Of a stretch of 64,000 bases of DNA, positions 11,003 through 22,887 are shown piece after piece. The DNA is from Corythucha ciliata (taxonomy: Eukaryota > Arthropoda > Insecta > Hemiptera > Tingidae). Positions within the stretch are counted from its first letter, which is position 1. Each line of letters starts with the position of its first letter. Both the position numbers and the translations under genes were made by a program. Below the pieces are notes generated by a model, which worked only from the letters and a program-made list of their open reading frames with translations, did not search any database and had not been told where the DNA came from. Where the stretch lies: positions 1,736,001 through 1,800,000 of the forward strand of contig CM075941.1 of NCBI GenBank assembly GCA_038030265.1, read 5' to 3'.

Positions 11003-11692
11003 CACCTCGGGACACGCCATTTTAAAACTACGTCGTATCGCTCCCAATCAACCGGCAAAATCGAGCGTTGGCATCGTTCACTTAAAACAGCCCTTAAGTG
11101 TCAAGAATGTCCAGACTGGTTCTCGAAACTACCGACAGTACTTCTCGGCCCGCTAGCGGTTCCTTACGTTTCCGAATACTCAACTGCAGAGCTTCACCTA
11201 GGTTGCCCTCTACGTTTCCCTGGCAATCTCTTCGATTCAACGGATTCATCGAACGCCGAACCTCACTCGTTTCTGCAACGTTTGAGGGATTTCTTTCACG
11301 AGGCCAGGCCAGCTAGCGAAAAATCGAATTCCACCCGTAAATTTTTTGTACACCATGACCTAGGTGACACTCGCCATGTTTTCGTTCGAGTCGATTCGGT
11401 AAAGAAACCTCTCCAACAGCCTTACGAAGGTCCATATTCCGTTGTTAGAAGAGACGACAAATGTTTCACAATCGCCATAAAAGGCAAACACGTTATCGTC
11501 TCGATCGACCGGTTAAAACCTGCTTTCCACCTGGCTGATCTCAAACCTCGGTGTTCAAGTATTTTGCTCCTCGCGAGTGACACTACATTTTCTCCATCGT
11601 CTCATTTTCATTCGTCGAAGGATTCCACATCGCTAACGACTCATCACCGGCACGTTCGCTGGAGGTGGGTTGATGGAGCATCCCCTACATAA
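11003..11692 (+). pseudogene. Ty3/gypsy integrase, 3' part
   Basis: This continues the integrase interrupted at 9532. It contains the end of the catalytic core (STGKIERWHRSLKTALKC, with the conserved E of the DDE triad), a frame change near 11280, then the C-terminal region (FVRVDSVKKPLQQPYEGPYS, then VSIDRLKPAF). A stop follows at about 11690. The SIDRLKPAF ending groups it with the gypsy copy at 47-48.6 kb. No LTR of its own is clear on either side, so it is truncated at both ends. Confidence 0.8.
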
Positions 11693-11784
11693 TTATAAAA
11701 AGAGCCCTGGCTTATTATCAGTTGCTAAATATATTCCTTTTGGTGTTTCTATCTGATTCATGTAATTCGTAGCGTTTAACGAAC

Positions 11785-12290
11785 TTACACCTTGATTGAT
11801 GGGGCAATAATTAAGCTAGTAGTTACAGAAGTGGCTACATTTGTGGGCTTCGGCAGCCTGCCCATCATCGTCCAACCTAGCAGTGTTTGCACAGCTGTCA
11901 GTCCGTTCGATAAGTCTAATTTGTCGCCAGTTAGGAGCTCGCCATAGACATATTCACCAATTGAAACGTCAATAGGGCCACTGCAGACATCGTGTATCTC
12001 GACGGAAAACTTTTTCAATTCCATCCGACAATCGCTGAGAACTAAGGGCTCCAGGTTCTGACAAATAATCGATTTGTCCAGGACCTCAAAATTGCGCACA
12101 AAATCTCTCTCACGACTGGAGAGTCGCAGACGATTATATTTGATGAAGATCCGACTATGATTCGTGTCCGCCGAAAAGAGAGTGTGCCAGTGACTCCTCT
12201 CTTATTCTTTCCAATCCGAGCTCGTCGGCTATAAACTTAGTGACGTAGCTTCTTTGTCAGCCAGGAGTGCTCTTATTTGCTTTTCTGACT
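11785..12290 (-). pseudogene. BEL/Pao protease-region fragment
   Basis: The minus strand encodes a piece of BEL/Pao Pol around the aspartic protease. A segment like the strand after the active site (RSYVTKFIADELGLERI) is followed by HSLFGGHES. After a frame change come the DVSIGEYVYGELLTGDKLDL stretch and the GLTAVQTLLGWTMMGRLP box that precedes the RT. The DSG active-site region itself is scrambled near 12255. RT is missing. Compare the better copies at 24.9-27.2 and 58-62.8 kb, where the equivalent boxes are ELLIGADLMGKMLTG and ETVLGWTVMGR. Confidence 0.75.
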
Positions 12291-13892
12291 TGTCGCCAAG
12301 CGCGTACAGGGACAGTGTCTGCATCTGAACGGTCGACGTGCTAAACGAGGTTAACGGTTTTTCCTGTCTTTTTCAGTTCAATAAAAAAAGGTAGTAGCGA
12401 TAATAATAATTATGTAGGATACTCTTCTTTCACCTTGGGAAGTTAGGGAAGCTGACTATACCTGGAATTTCATATTTTGTACTTATGCGTGTCGTTAAAT
12501 GGTCACGGCGTTAGATTCACTGATAACATCCACTGCAAACATTAATTGCACAAGTAGCAATATCTATAATTGTTTATAATCAATGACGTATTTGAATGTG
12601 GCATGAGGTCGGCCACCGAACCAGAATAGTCCAGATTTTCGGGTTACGCCAGAGTATAATAATATTTTCTATAATTATTACGATAACGGAGCATGGACGT
12701 GTGTCTCCTTGGAAAATACAATTAAAAAAAAACGCACCTTATCACATTTTCAGGTTCCGTTGCGCGAGTATGTTTTCAGCTAGCGATACAAATTCCCCTG
12801 AATTTTCTAAAATGATGATAGGAAATGGGAAATATTCTTCACCCTTAAACGAAAATTTCCTATTTAAATACCGGGAGCGCGCAAAGAAAAGTATTCCCGC
12901 ACCTCCAGAGCACTGTCTTTATTCAAGAATTTAAGGATTCCAGAAGGTTTTAAATAATTTAAATACCCCAGTTTTCAATTAAATTTGTCGAGCGGAGGAG
13001 TTAGGTATAAGCGAGTTTACGAGTTGAAAGCTATATTCGTTTTTTTGCCTTCCCGGCAGTTTTGTGTGAGTGACTTCCATACAGTGGAGTCAATAAAAAA
13101 AAAAGTTCAACTGCCACAAGTTTTTTCATTCACTTAAGATAGTTTGTGGACTCCTGGAAGGCATTGCTGTGGAGTATGGTTCGAAAAGTGGCGTGAGGAG
13201 TACTTAAGTAAGTTTTTGAAACCATTAACGAAACCTTAAATTTGGGTGCTCTCTAATATAAAGTTTATCGTTCTAATTCTTAACTCTTTTCAAGCGGAAG
13301 AATTCTATTTCCTCTTCTCTCCCTTTTCAATTTGAACTTGAGATTCCCGTTGAGTTTCTCCCATCGCACACTTTTCAACGCCCAACTTATCACGTATAGA
13401 TAGGTCGGTAAGTTAGGTTTTGTGCTTACTCGATCCAACAACTTTCAAAACAAACTGACTTGACAGAATTGAATGTTGTTTAACTCTGCACAAAGAAGTA
13501 TTCTCTCTTTTTCCAAGACTGCCTTGCGACAAACAACTCCTCAGTGGACTTACATTTCCTGTTCGTCTGTCAAATTGCTCAGGACTTTCTGCTATATTAC
13601 TAGACTGGGGGAAAAAATTATGGAAGAAATATTGAATTCTTGTCAATGGTATCGCAAAGGAGGCATAAATTATGTGACGCTATCGTATCTCGCATGATAT
13701 TTATTTCGCCGGTCTACCGCCAGAACTTCTAGACCCTTCGTATAGGTGTGCTTGGCCTTTCAAATTATATCTAGAGCTAGGAATCAATGTGCACTGAAGA
13801 CTTTTCGAAGAAACTGAAATACACATACACCAGTCTCCTAAAGTTTCCCGAACGAGAGACTGAATCTACCAATGAGATTGTTGTCAAACTCT
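12291..13892. other. No gene seen
   Basis: This is A+T-rich sequence with only random-looking ORFs (for example 12596-12934 on the plus strand, which has no recognisable domain). I found no repeat boundary in it. Confidence 0.5.
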
Positions 13893-14043
13893 AATAGTGA
13901 ATTTCACCACTCAAAGTTAAGGTTTGAGTTGGGGGGTAACTCGAAGTTAAAGAAAAATAAATACTTTGAATTTCATGTAAACAAGGTTAGAGTTTGGTAA
14001 CTTCAACCCTATAGCTCTCGGTGGTGAAATGAACTCACTGTAA
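13893..14043. mobile_element. Possible MITE, ~150 bp, imperfect inverted ends
   Basis: The left sequence AGTGAATTTCACCACTC is an imperfect inverted copy of GGTGGTGAAATGAACTCACT at the right end. A second inner pair (GGGGGGTAAC with GGTAACTTCAACCC) supports a hairpin. The length matches other MITEs in the window. No clear target-site duplication is visible. Confidence 0.4.
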
Positions 14044-14802
14044 ATTACCTATAAAAGCCTCCATTGCAATAATTAATATTCCTCCTCCTTAGTCCTTATT
14101 TTAACATTTAAATCTGGGATGGACAAAAACTGTTGAGTACAAGGAAGTTTTAAATTGAGTAAAATAAATATTATGTGCCCTATTTTGTTTTTATTTAGTG
14201 CCTTATTTTGAATTTGCACTCGCTAATTATGATAAATATTTTGAAACCATTATTTGTCATGACACTCACTCTGAGGTTTTTCCAACCCTCAATGAAAAGT
14301 TGTATCCGTTTTACGTAATTTAAAGAGCTACACACTTTCGACCAGGAAGTGTGGACATGACCACGGTTGCTGACGGCTGCATGTAATATGTTAATGCAGC
14401 GGATAGGGTCGTTATTTAAGGGGATAAGCGTATGGGTTTTGGTGGAAGGTGTAAAAAGGTGGCAATGGTGTGCTCCTCACTGGGGAATTCAAATGACGTT
14501 TAACGAATTAAAAATGAAATGTCTCAGTGGGCGTGGGGAGGGGATTATTAAATGAGGGACACTGTCCTTTGCATTCAGACTTGGGACGGATGTACTAGTC
14601 TAGAACACCGACTGTATTAAACAAATTACGAGTGAATTTCACGTTTTATCATGCCCATGTAAAATGCACTATTCGTCTCGTCGTGAAAATCCCAAATGAA
14701 TGATTTAAACAAGCTGTTTGCACAAAATTCTGCCTTCGGACAGTTTATTTCCACCCGTCCTCTCTGAGTTAAACCATAATATGCTAATGGAGAAGACTGG
14801 TG
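14044..14802. other. No gene seen
   Basis: This is A+T-rich noncoding sequence. The small plus-strand ORF at 14367-14555 has no recognisable features. Confidence 0.45.
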
Positions 14803-14933
14803 AAGATATTGAAGAAAAGAAAGATCCCTCCCACTTATTTGTTTTATGTTATTTGTGACCGCGGTTTCGGCAACAACGCCATTACAAAATAAAACAAATA
14901 AGTGGGAGTGATCTTTCTTTTCTTCAATATCTT
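14803..14933. mobile_element. Hairpin element (~130-150 bp) with ACCGCGGTTTCGG centre
   Basis: About 43 bp starting GAAGATATTGAAGAAAAGAA at 14803 are repeated inverted, ending TTCTTTTCTTCAATATCTTC at about 14933. The arms include CCCACTTATTTGTTTTA. The loop carries TGACCGCGGTTTCGGCAAC. The same loop phrase occurs in the elements at 38.7-39.1 and 53.4 kb. It abuts the 3' end of the non-LTR element at 14977. Confidence 0.7.
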
Positions 14934-14976
14934 CTTTGGATATACTCTCACACCTACGACGCTCAATTATTAATTT

Positions 14977-17900
14977 TTAGACTGGTCTCCTCACCCTCCC
15001 CAGAAAATCCAGTACTCGGACCCCTTGAGCCCTGGAAAATTCTAGGTCGGTCAACCTGTCCCTCCCAAATATAGCAAACCTCGCTGCCGCAAACCCCTCA
15101 CACTCCCTCACTAAATGACCCGTTGTCTCCTCCTCCACTCCACACCTCTCACATGTAGGGTCCCCTACTAGCCCCATCATGTGCAAGTGTCTCTGAACTG
15201 CAAAGTGCCCTGTAAATATTCCTACTATCTTTCTAGTTTGCTTTCGCCCTAACCCTACCAACCACTTTGTCGTGTTGGCATCATACCTTTTAATGCCCTT
15301 TTTCGCTTGTCTGCAGTGATCTTCTGCTTCCCATCGTGCCTGGGCTTCCGCTTTCGCCCAACCCCGAATTTCACTGAGTCCTACTTCCCTTGCTATCCCC
15401 ACCACCGGTTCTGGTCCGACATATTCTGTCATGGCCCCCGTCTTAGCCAGCTTGTCTGCTCTCTCATTCCCCGGGATGCCAGCATGACCTGGTACCCACC
15501 CTAATGTAACCGTGTTACCCTCCGTCAGCAGTGCCGATATACTAGCTCTACAGCCCCCCACCGCCCCTGACTTGACCACCGGCCTGGAAATGGCCCCGAG
15601 GGCGGCTCGGCTGTCCGAGTATATCGTTATTCGCTTATTTGCCACACCTTTCCGTCTCAGTTCAATTGCACAAGCTTCTATGGCCGCAACCTCCGCCTGG
15701 AACACCGTCGCATATTTCCCCAACGTCAGGCTCTCTTCCACCCCCCATTCCGGGGATGTATATGCCTGACCCCGCCTTCCCTTTCACGGTTCCAATTTTT
15801 GAACCGTCCGTAAAACACTTAATCTCTTCTGTATCCCCCCCCCCTTGCCCGGTCTCCCGGGATAGTTTGACCGCGATCGTCTTTACAAAGTCCCCTTGTT
15901 TAACCATTTGATCCGATCTCATGCCCGTGGACGGTGCCACTCTGCGCATGTGTTCTCGTATCCTCCCGTTTCCTACCTCCCCTGACATGCAGTCCAATCT
16001 GTATGCCGTTTCCATAGCCCGTGCCTGCAGCTCAAGGCTTAAGGGTTTTAGTCCTAGCATTACCTCCATCGGTCTTGTTGGTGTCGTTCTGAACGCCCCT
16101 AGGGTCGCCAGACAGGCCAGCCTTTGCACTCTGTCTAATTTAGCTGCGTTTCCCTTTTTGTTCGCCGCCCTCCACCAAACCATGGCCCCCTGGAGGATCC
16201 TTGGTCGGATAATCCCCGAGGGACAACCATAGGGTCATTTTGGGGTTCAGGCCCCATGTTTTCCCCACTACCCTTCTAACCTGACAAAAGGTGCCCATCG
16301 CCTTTTGATAAGTTTCCCTTATGTGCTTCTCCCAGCTCAGTCGATGATCTAGCCACACCCCTAAATACTTAACTTCCGTTGTTAACTCCACCTCCTTGCC
16401 CCTAATCTGTAGAGTCTGAAGCCCCTGCCTGTTCCTCTTGTGGGTGAACAGACACAGCTTCACCTTGCTCGATTTAGTGGTTAACCCTCTTGGCTCGCAC
16501 CATTCCTCCACTATACTAATCGCCTGCCTCATAAGTTCAAAAAGTGTCGACAATACCTTTCCTCTAACCACGATGGCTCCATCATCCGCAAAAAACTGCA
16601 TATAGAAGCCATTTTCCTCCATTAATCTAATTAGTTCATCTACCACTATTATCCATAAGAGGGGCGAGAGGCTAGACCCCTGCGGGGTTCCTCTCTTTGC
16701 CCTCCTTTCTACCGTTTCTCCCCCTAACTCTGCTCTAATCCACCTATGCCTCAGAGCATGACTAATCCATCTAACCACCATTGGGTTCACCCGAAAGGTT
16801 TCAAAGCCTCCACTATAAACTGAAAAGTGACCTGGTTGAATGCTTCCTCTATGTCCAGCAACAAAACCGATGCGTATTCTTTTTGGGCTATGGTATCCAC
16901 CAGCTTCCCTACCAGCTCTTGCAACGCCGACTCTGTCGATTTCCCCGCTATATAAGCATGCTGCCTCGGATAATATGGTCTACTTTTATCTATGCCATCC
17001 CGGATATAGCCGTCTAGCGTCTTCTCCATCAACCTCATCATTACCGAACTTAAACTTATGGGCCTAAAGTTTCCGACCCTATCATGCTTCCCTCCACCTT
17101 TAGGTATGAACGATACTCTCACCCTTTTCCATGGCGTTGGTACTTGCCCCGTCGCCATACAACGAAGAGTCTGTGACGAAGAGTCTCCTTATTCTTTCCT
17201 GCGCTCGTCCTCCGGCCCTCTGCAGCATGCATGGGTATACCCCGTCGATTCCCGGTGCTTTATATTGGCCCATCGACTTTAGGGCCCATCTGAAGCGCTC
17301 TCTATTAATAATAGCGTCGCTCTCTTTCATCGCTCCTTCATGTTCCGCTCTATGCTGGCTGGGCACAACCTCCTCCTCCTCCTCCTCACAACCTGGAAAA
17401 TGCGCGCTTAATAACGACTCCAAAATTTCCCTACTTGCTACCACTACTTCACCTGACGGCTCAATAATTGTGCCTAGAAGTTGCCGGCTATCCTCCTTTA
17501 CTATGCGGTTAAGTCTCGCCGCTTCCCGCGTGCTCTCTACCTCTTCGCAAAAGCTCCTCCACGACTTTCTCTTCTCTCTCCGAATCGCACTTTTGTACTC
17601 TTTCCGCGCCCGGTGATACGCCTCCCATTCCTCCTCTCCATCCGTTCTCTTAGCCGCGCTCAACGACGAGTTCATCCTCCGATTCTTTTCTTTAAGGTGG
17701 GCATTCCACCACACCGCTCCCCTTTCTTTGACCCTTCTCTCGGGACAAGCCGCCTGAAAAGCCAAAGTTATAATTTTTCTTATCTCTTTCTCCTCTTCAT
17801 CTAAAGTGTTTCTGGATACTTCTCCCGTTGCTTCTCCCACTATCCTCTCGAATTTCTCCCAGTCTGTTCGTCTCGGATTCCTCCCAGGGGGTTTCTTTAC

Positions 17901-18562
17901 TCCTTTGGCTCCTAAACTAAACATAATAGGCCTGTGATCAGAGGTTATTAATCTGTCACAGACCCGCCAATTAGTAATCCATCTACCCGTCGGCCCTAAG
18001 CTTAGAGTAACATCCAAGACCTCCGTCCTATTACGCACCACAAAAGTTGGCTCACTCCCGACATTCTCAATAGTTAATCCTAATCTTACCAATCCTTCCA
18101 GGAGTTCCTCACCAGGCTGATTGTTATTTGAGGAACCCCACACTTCATGGTGGGCGTTTACGTCCGCTCCCACCACCAACAGGCTCCCGGTGTCACTACA
18201 ATAATCTCTTAGGCGTTCCAGGCACTCCGGGACCACATCACTGTCCGCCGCCCGGTACCACGAGACCACCACTATTTTCTTTCGTCCTACGCCCGGTATC
18301 TCTCCTTGGACGGCAACCGCCACAAAGTCCCTCGTCTCGTACGCGCGCAGTGGCACCGGTTGCAAATCCGCTGCTACGACTACACATGCCCTAGGCACTC
18401 CATTAACTCCTGTATAAAAAGACACATAATATTGATTATTCCATCCCCTAATCTTAGACTTATATACATACGGTTCCTGAAACAGTCCCACGTCGAACTC
18501 CTTTTTACCCAGCAGTACGGCTACATCAGCTGCCGCTGGGTATTCGCCTGTAGGAACCTCAC
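14977..18562 (-). pseudogene. Non-LTR retrotransposon ORF2: endonuclease, RT, RNase H
   Basis: Order on the minus strand: an APE-type endonuclease (LQANTQR at the start in one frame, then FDVGLFQEPYVY, VVGADVNAHHEVWGSS, DRLITSDHRPIMF); an RT with VRVSFIPKGGGK, FRPISLSSVMMRLMEK, GTPQGSSLSPLLW and the catalytic FFADDGAIVV; then RNase H with KCFTDGSK, YSDSRAALGAI and GWVPGHAGIPGNERADKL; and a C-terminal C-x2-C...H...C knuckle (CERCGVEEETTGHLVREC). Frameshifts occur near 18525, 17130, 16790, 16160 and 15720, so it is dead. I place the start at 18562, where TAAgTGAGG directly follows the ORF1 end. An ancestral ATG there is my inference. RNase H excludes a classic R1/TRAS element and points to the I/LOA-like side. 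Confidence 0.85.
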
Positions 18563-19774
18563 TTACCTCCCCCCCCCTTTTTTTGGGGGGACCGGAGCAA
18601 ATCTTCCTCCACCTCCTCCAAAGTTCTACCAAACGGCGGACGCCGGGTTGTTGCAGTTGTCGTGGCGACCAACCCACTCCCCCCCGGCTGCTGTCTCTGA
18701 GCCGCTGTCTCCTCCTCTACCACCATCGCGGTTTCCTCCTCGTCGGTTTCATCCCCCAGCCACGGGCTTCTAAGTACCCAGAACTTGACCCGGGTTAGTT
18801 CCACTCCCAGGTAGCCTACGTCTTCTTTCGGGACCTCGATTGTTACCACCGTTTTCAACCCCACCTGATCGGTCCCAAAACTAACAATGCTCCACTTATC
18901 GAATTGAAACGCGAGATCTGGGTTCATTACTGCCATACATGGCAGGAGTTCATCCTGTCTCAATCCGAAACCGGTAAGGACACCCCGGATTTGCTTCGGA
19001 ATCGGCAGTTCCGAGAGCCGGTAAATCGCCCATCCATGTACCCCCACCCCGTCCCTTAGCGTACTTATTAGCAAGTCCGCATATTCTTTACTCCCGCACG
19101 TCATAACGTACAATTTACTCTCCTGTACAAGCCCGGAGTCTACAAATCGGATCTTACTTTGACACGCTATAAGCGCTCTTAGCACGAAATTCCTTACCTT
19201 GACCGCCTCTTCATTTGAGAAGGCCCCGCCGTTCACTTTCACCATAACCGCCTTGGCATTCATCGAGGTTTTGGCCCTCTTTCCATGCTCTTGGCGTGCT
19301 TTCTCTTCCGTTTCCTCCTTCTTGAATCTTTTTGACGGTCCTACTACCCCTTCCCCCGGAGGGGTAGGGTGCGAGGTAGACCTAAATCTCTTCTGGTTTT
19401 CGTTCCGTTTCTCCTCCCGAATTCTATACGCTTGTTCGCGTTGTTGTTCGAACCTCCCCTTAAAACCCGTGAGGGGCTGTCTTGCCCTCGCTTCAGCTAC
19501 CTTACGGGCTCTATTCTCGCGCCTACTTTTCTCCCTGGCTTTCTTACCCTCCCGACGGGTCCGAATCCTCCGCCTCAGAGTTTGACTGAGCCGCTGTTCG
19601 CGTCCCTGTCGGCCTCAAATTTCCGTCAACCACCGTATTGCTTTCCTGGGTGGGTATTCCGCTCTGGTTTGCTTGGGCCGACGAGTCGTTCCTTGCTGCT
19701 CCAGAGGTGGTCGACCCGTCCCTGGAGATTCTCAGCTTTACAGCCGAGTTGATCAACTCTTGGTTATCACCCAT
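18559..19774 (-). pseudogene. Non-LTR ORF1 (DUF4780-like), frameshifted
   Basis: The start is ATG 19774 (MGDNQELINSAVKLRISRDG). One frameshift near 19560 leads into a basic, coiled-coil-like stretch (REEKRNENQKRFRSTSHP). The long C-terminal ORF follows (NAKAVMVKVNGGAFSNEEAV, then EVPKEDVGYLGVELTRVKFW). The last block resembles the domain I remember as DUF4780, which occurs in arthropod retrotransposon ORF1 proteins; I did not search for it. ORF1 proteins act as nucleic-acid chaperones. It ends at TGA 18559-18561, just after an A7-G9 run, and overlaps the ORF2 start. A similar block occurs at 63.4-63.7 kb. Confidence 0.65.
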
Positions 19775-20000
19775 AGTGAGCGATAACGCGGCCCTCGTGG
19801 CCTCCGACCACAGAGCACCAACACATAAGAGTGAAAACAAACGGGCTGGGTAGTGGAACAGCTGCACCCCTTGAGGGGCGATGGGGGGGATTGAGACCAG
19901 CGCTCCGGGCTGTAAAGGCAGTAACTAAAGTGGATATCCCCGCGCTCTCCCCCGTTCCATCCCCAGGTCTTTACCCCCTTCTTCACCTTTTTGGCTTTTC
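19775..20000 (-). other. Probable 5' leader of the non-LTR element
   Basis: This G+C-richer sequence precedes the ORF1 ATG and gives way to A+T-rich DNA near 20000. The minus strand contains short purine-rich runs but no promoter motif I can name. Confidence 0.35.
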
Positions 20001-20855
20001 CATCCCCACTAGGGTGATCTGTAATTTAACGACGGACTTGTTTTCGTTAAGTTATCTGATTTCATAGACTTTTTATAATGAAATGAATTAAAATCAAATG
20101 ACTTGCGGAATATAAATCCGACATTAAAATGGTTACAGAAACATTTTTCAAGTTATTTATTCTAGAAAGAGAATTGGGAATCGGTATTTTAGCAATCAAT
20201 AAAATTTATTAATTTGTTTCCTCGCTCTTTATTACATGAAAATTAAATTGTAATCACAATTCTAACAGTAGACTGTAAATAGACAATTTTCACAATTTTA
20301 ATTTGTATTTAAATTGTTTCAATTATTAATTTTTTGTACATAGTAATGCGGTGTCACTGCTTGAACCTGAAACAAAAAAGCACACACGAGCATATTAGTA
20401 TCGGGATCCACTGATTGAAATATCGTGTTCTTCTTTGAACAGGAGTTATTTTCACAATAATGCAATAACGCTCATTCTCAAGCCTGGGTCCAGGGCCCCA
20501 TTCTTCAAATTTTTGCAACCCGTGGCTTTTTCAGTATAAAAACATTTATCCTCAATTTATGAATACGTAATGACGTGAATTGCATGCAAAGGCAGTAGCT
20601 ACTGCAAATCATTGAAGAATGCTCTAAAGTAAATAAACAACACGTTTTCTATTAGCAAATAATTCTGCACTGGGGAATTTTTTTCCACAGACTTTAATGT
20701 CCTCTCTGAATTTGAAACATGCCAGTTGTGAGAATAGGTATGAAATGTTTCCCCGTACAAAATTTTGTGCAAATACGATACATTATCTTCTAACATTCCG
20801 CCTTTTCCATCAGTCAACTGAAAGTACATAGCTTAGTTATTTTACTCTGCGCATG
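20001..20855. other. No gene seen
   Basis: This is strongly A+T-rich sequence. There are no convincing ORFs or repeats. Confidence 0.5.
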
Positions 20856-21189
20856 AAGGAGCACACGCACGATCAATCTGGTTATAAAATTAAGCCCGAA
20901 TCACACGCTTTACATTTTGAATTTTTGAAGCAATATTTAATGCTAGTTTTTTCAAAACATCCTTTCATTGCCAAGGAGCATATTTTCAAATAGCATAGAT
21001 TCAAAAATTTCATCGCCCGTGATCTGAGCTTTAGTTGAGAACATTGCGAGTAGACAGCCAAATAGACTGTATGTTGTGAAGTTTTATTAAATTTCAACCG
21101 CCAACCTCCCGACAGACAGATAACTTGGTTGTCAACACGCAATGTTGTAAACTAAGTTGACAACCAGGTTGATCGTGTATGGGCCCCTT
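20856..21189. mobile_element. Inverted-repeat element, ~334 bp
   Basis: The left arm, with AAGGAGCACACGCACGATCA then ATCTGGTT, is an imperfect inverted copy of AACCAGGTTGATCGTGTATG then GGCCCCTT at 21165-21189. Identity is about 80 percent over 30 bases. An inner hairpin (CTTGGTTGTCAAC with GTTGACAACCAG) lies at 21124-21166. No clear target-site duplication is visible. Confidence 0.5.
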
Positions 21190-21235
21190 GAGACTTTACA
21201 GGCCTTCAAAAAGAAAATCCCATCTACTTTGCTTA

Positions 21236-21377
21236 AGCCGGATACACACATGTGGTACTTGTCAAGTAACGAGCAAAATATTCAACCTATCTAGCAATTG
21301 GCTAGAAACCAACCAGCTGAAAATTTGAAAAATGTTTTGCTCGTTACTTGGTAAGTACCGCATGTGTGTCTCCGGCT
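21236..21377. mobile_element. Harbinger/Tourist-like MITE, 142 bp, TTA duplication
   Basis: The ends are inverted AGCCGGATACACACATG and CATGTGTGTCTCCGGCT. The arms continue about 45 bp through CAAGTAACGAGCAAAAT, folding to one long hairpin. TTA at 21233-21235 recurs at 21378-21380. No ORF. Confidence 0.8.
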
Positions 21378-21526
21378 TTACATTAATGATGTACAGTCAG
21401 CTGTGCAGGGGAGGGACGCCACGAGCAGGCTGGAAATAGGCGTTGACGGTGTGGAAGCAATAATTTTCGAAAAATGAAATTATTTTCTTCCTACGCCGTC
21501 CATTTGTCCCCCACCCACCACCCATG

Positions 21527-21527
<1 letters not shown>

Positions 21528-21578
<51 letters not shown>
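21528..21578. repeat. Uninterrupted T51 tract
   Basis: Fifty-one T in a row. It could be the poly(A) tail of a minus-strand retrocopy whose body lies at 21579 and above. I see no coding sequence there to confirm this, and assembly length error is possible. Confidence 0.6.
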
Positions 21579-22134
21579 CTTTTCACATAAAACTAATAAA
21601 CGTAACAATGTTGGATTATTGTACAAAGATAATACCTACTCCTAAAAGCGCCCCCCCATTTAGACACAACTTATTTACACGTTACTGAAATGCCACAAAG
21701 ATGTGAACCACCACTGATACAATAATAATTTAGCAAATCTGAAATTTGGTCAATTCCAAACTTTTCCCCACTCTGAAAACAAGGAACCCACTACCACATA
21801 TGTTATGATCATAATGTGGGGATTAAGAGCAAAGTTTCAAGGCTGCACGAATTAAAAAGAAAGGATTATGACTGCTTTAATTATGAAAAAAACATTAAAA
21901 GATTAAACGTGCAAAATTTTATTCATCTTTTTTTGCTGCTGACGGGACTTATATTTTTTGGAAAGGAGGTTATTAAATTTTTTACATTTATTTCTTATGA
22001 TCAAAAGTGACAAAATTTTCAAAATATTTTTTTTTTAACGAATCTCTGTGTTCATCGTGTATCCAGAGAAAAAGAGTTGAAGGAAAATTTAAATTTAAAC
22101 AGGTTTCAAGCAATTTTTCTTGGTGAAAAACAGA
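21579..22134. other. No gene seen
   Basis: This is A+T-rich sequence next to the T51 tract. The 64-codon plus-strand ORF at 21816 has no recognisable domain. Confidence 0.4.
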
Positions 22135-22277
22135 CCTGGGGCCGTGGCCGTAGTTAGAGTTGTCGGGAAAAACTCACTTGAGGTGGTTGCTATGGCGGGA
22201 TAGTATTATTTCTGATGAAGCGTCCTTGGATACCGCTTGCGAGATTTTTTCCCGACAACTCTAACTAAGGCCCCAGG
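22135..22277. mobile_element. Inverted-repeat MITE, 143 bp
   Basis: CCTGGGGCC starts the left arm and GGCCCCAGG ends the right arm. Inside, TAGTTAGAGTTGTCGGGAAA pairs with TTTCCCGACAACTCTAACTA. The left arm has seven extra bases (GTGGCCG). Size and G/C-rich ends resemble the TWA-flanked MITEs, but no 3-bp duplication is visible here. Confidence 0.7.
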
Positions 22278-22618
22278 ACTCTTTTAGGATGATTTGACTC
22301 GCAAGTAAAATGTGATCAACAAGGTTTTGGCTAGGATAAAATAAGCTTTTTCTGTTTTCGCTGTACTCTTTGTTAGCAATAAATAGCGTTTCTTCTGACG
22401 CAACTCTGCTAGTTACACTTTCAAGACAATCTAGACAAACGGGGGACTTCGATTTTTTTATTTTGTGTATTATATAGCCCGCTATATAAGCAGCCGATTG
22501 TTCAACAGCAATTGTGTTTGGTAATTGTAATGCCTGGGATTGAATTTATTTGTATATTACCATGGGATCGACAGATAGACCCGAACGGTCAACTGATTTG
22601 TAAGAGTCACTGTGGGCA

Positions 22619-22636
22619 TTAACACGTTGGCTGCCA
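22619..22636 (-). repeat. piggyBac target site TTAA and terminal inverted repeat (3' end)
   Basis: TTAA at 22619-22622 is followed by CACGTTGGCTGCCA, a plausible piggyBac-family terminus placed downstream of the transposase on its own strand. I could not find the matching end (GGCAGCCAACGTG) upstream of the gene, so the other terminus is lost or diverged. Confidence 0.5.
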
Positions 22637-22768
22637 ACATAGTTTTGGGTTGTTTTTCTTCGCGGTGCCAATTGCGTGATCCATGATAAAATACGTTTTG
22701 TTGACCGTATACTTCAATTTCGCTTTCCCTTGCGTAATTTCAAGTTGGAGTTACCATAGTTTGATGAA

Positions 22769-22838
22769 TTCACCGGTGATCCTCAAGGCACTTAGTTATT
22801 AAAAGTTAAGGCCACGTGCCGTGAGGATCACCGGTGAA
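22769..22838. repeat. 23-bp subterminal hairpin of the piggyBac element
   Basis: TTCACCGGTGATCCTCAAGG at 22769 pairs with CCGTGAGGATCACCGGTGAA ending at 22838, with one mismatch in 23 and a 24-base loop. Subterminal inverted repeats are part of the transposase-binding ends in piggyBac elements. That role is inferred here. Confidence 0.65.
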
Positions 22839-22887
22839 CCGGCGACTTTAACTATAAATTAGGGTAATAACAGTAAAAAAACAAATT

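Noticed and set aside
12596..12934. 112-codon plus-strand ORF
   Set aside because: Starts and ends in A+T-rich repeats and shows no recognisable motif.
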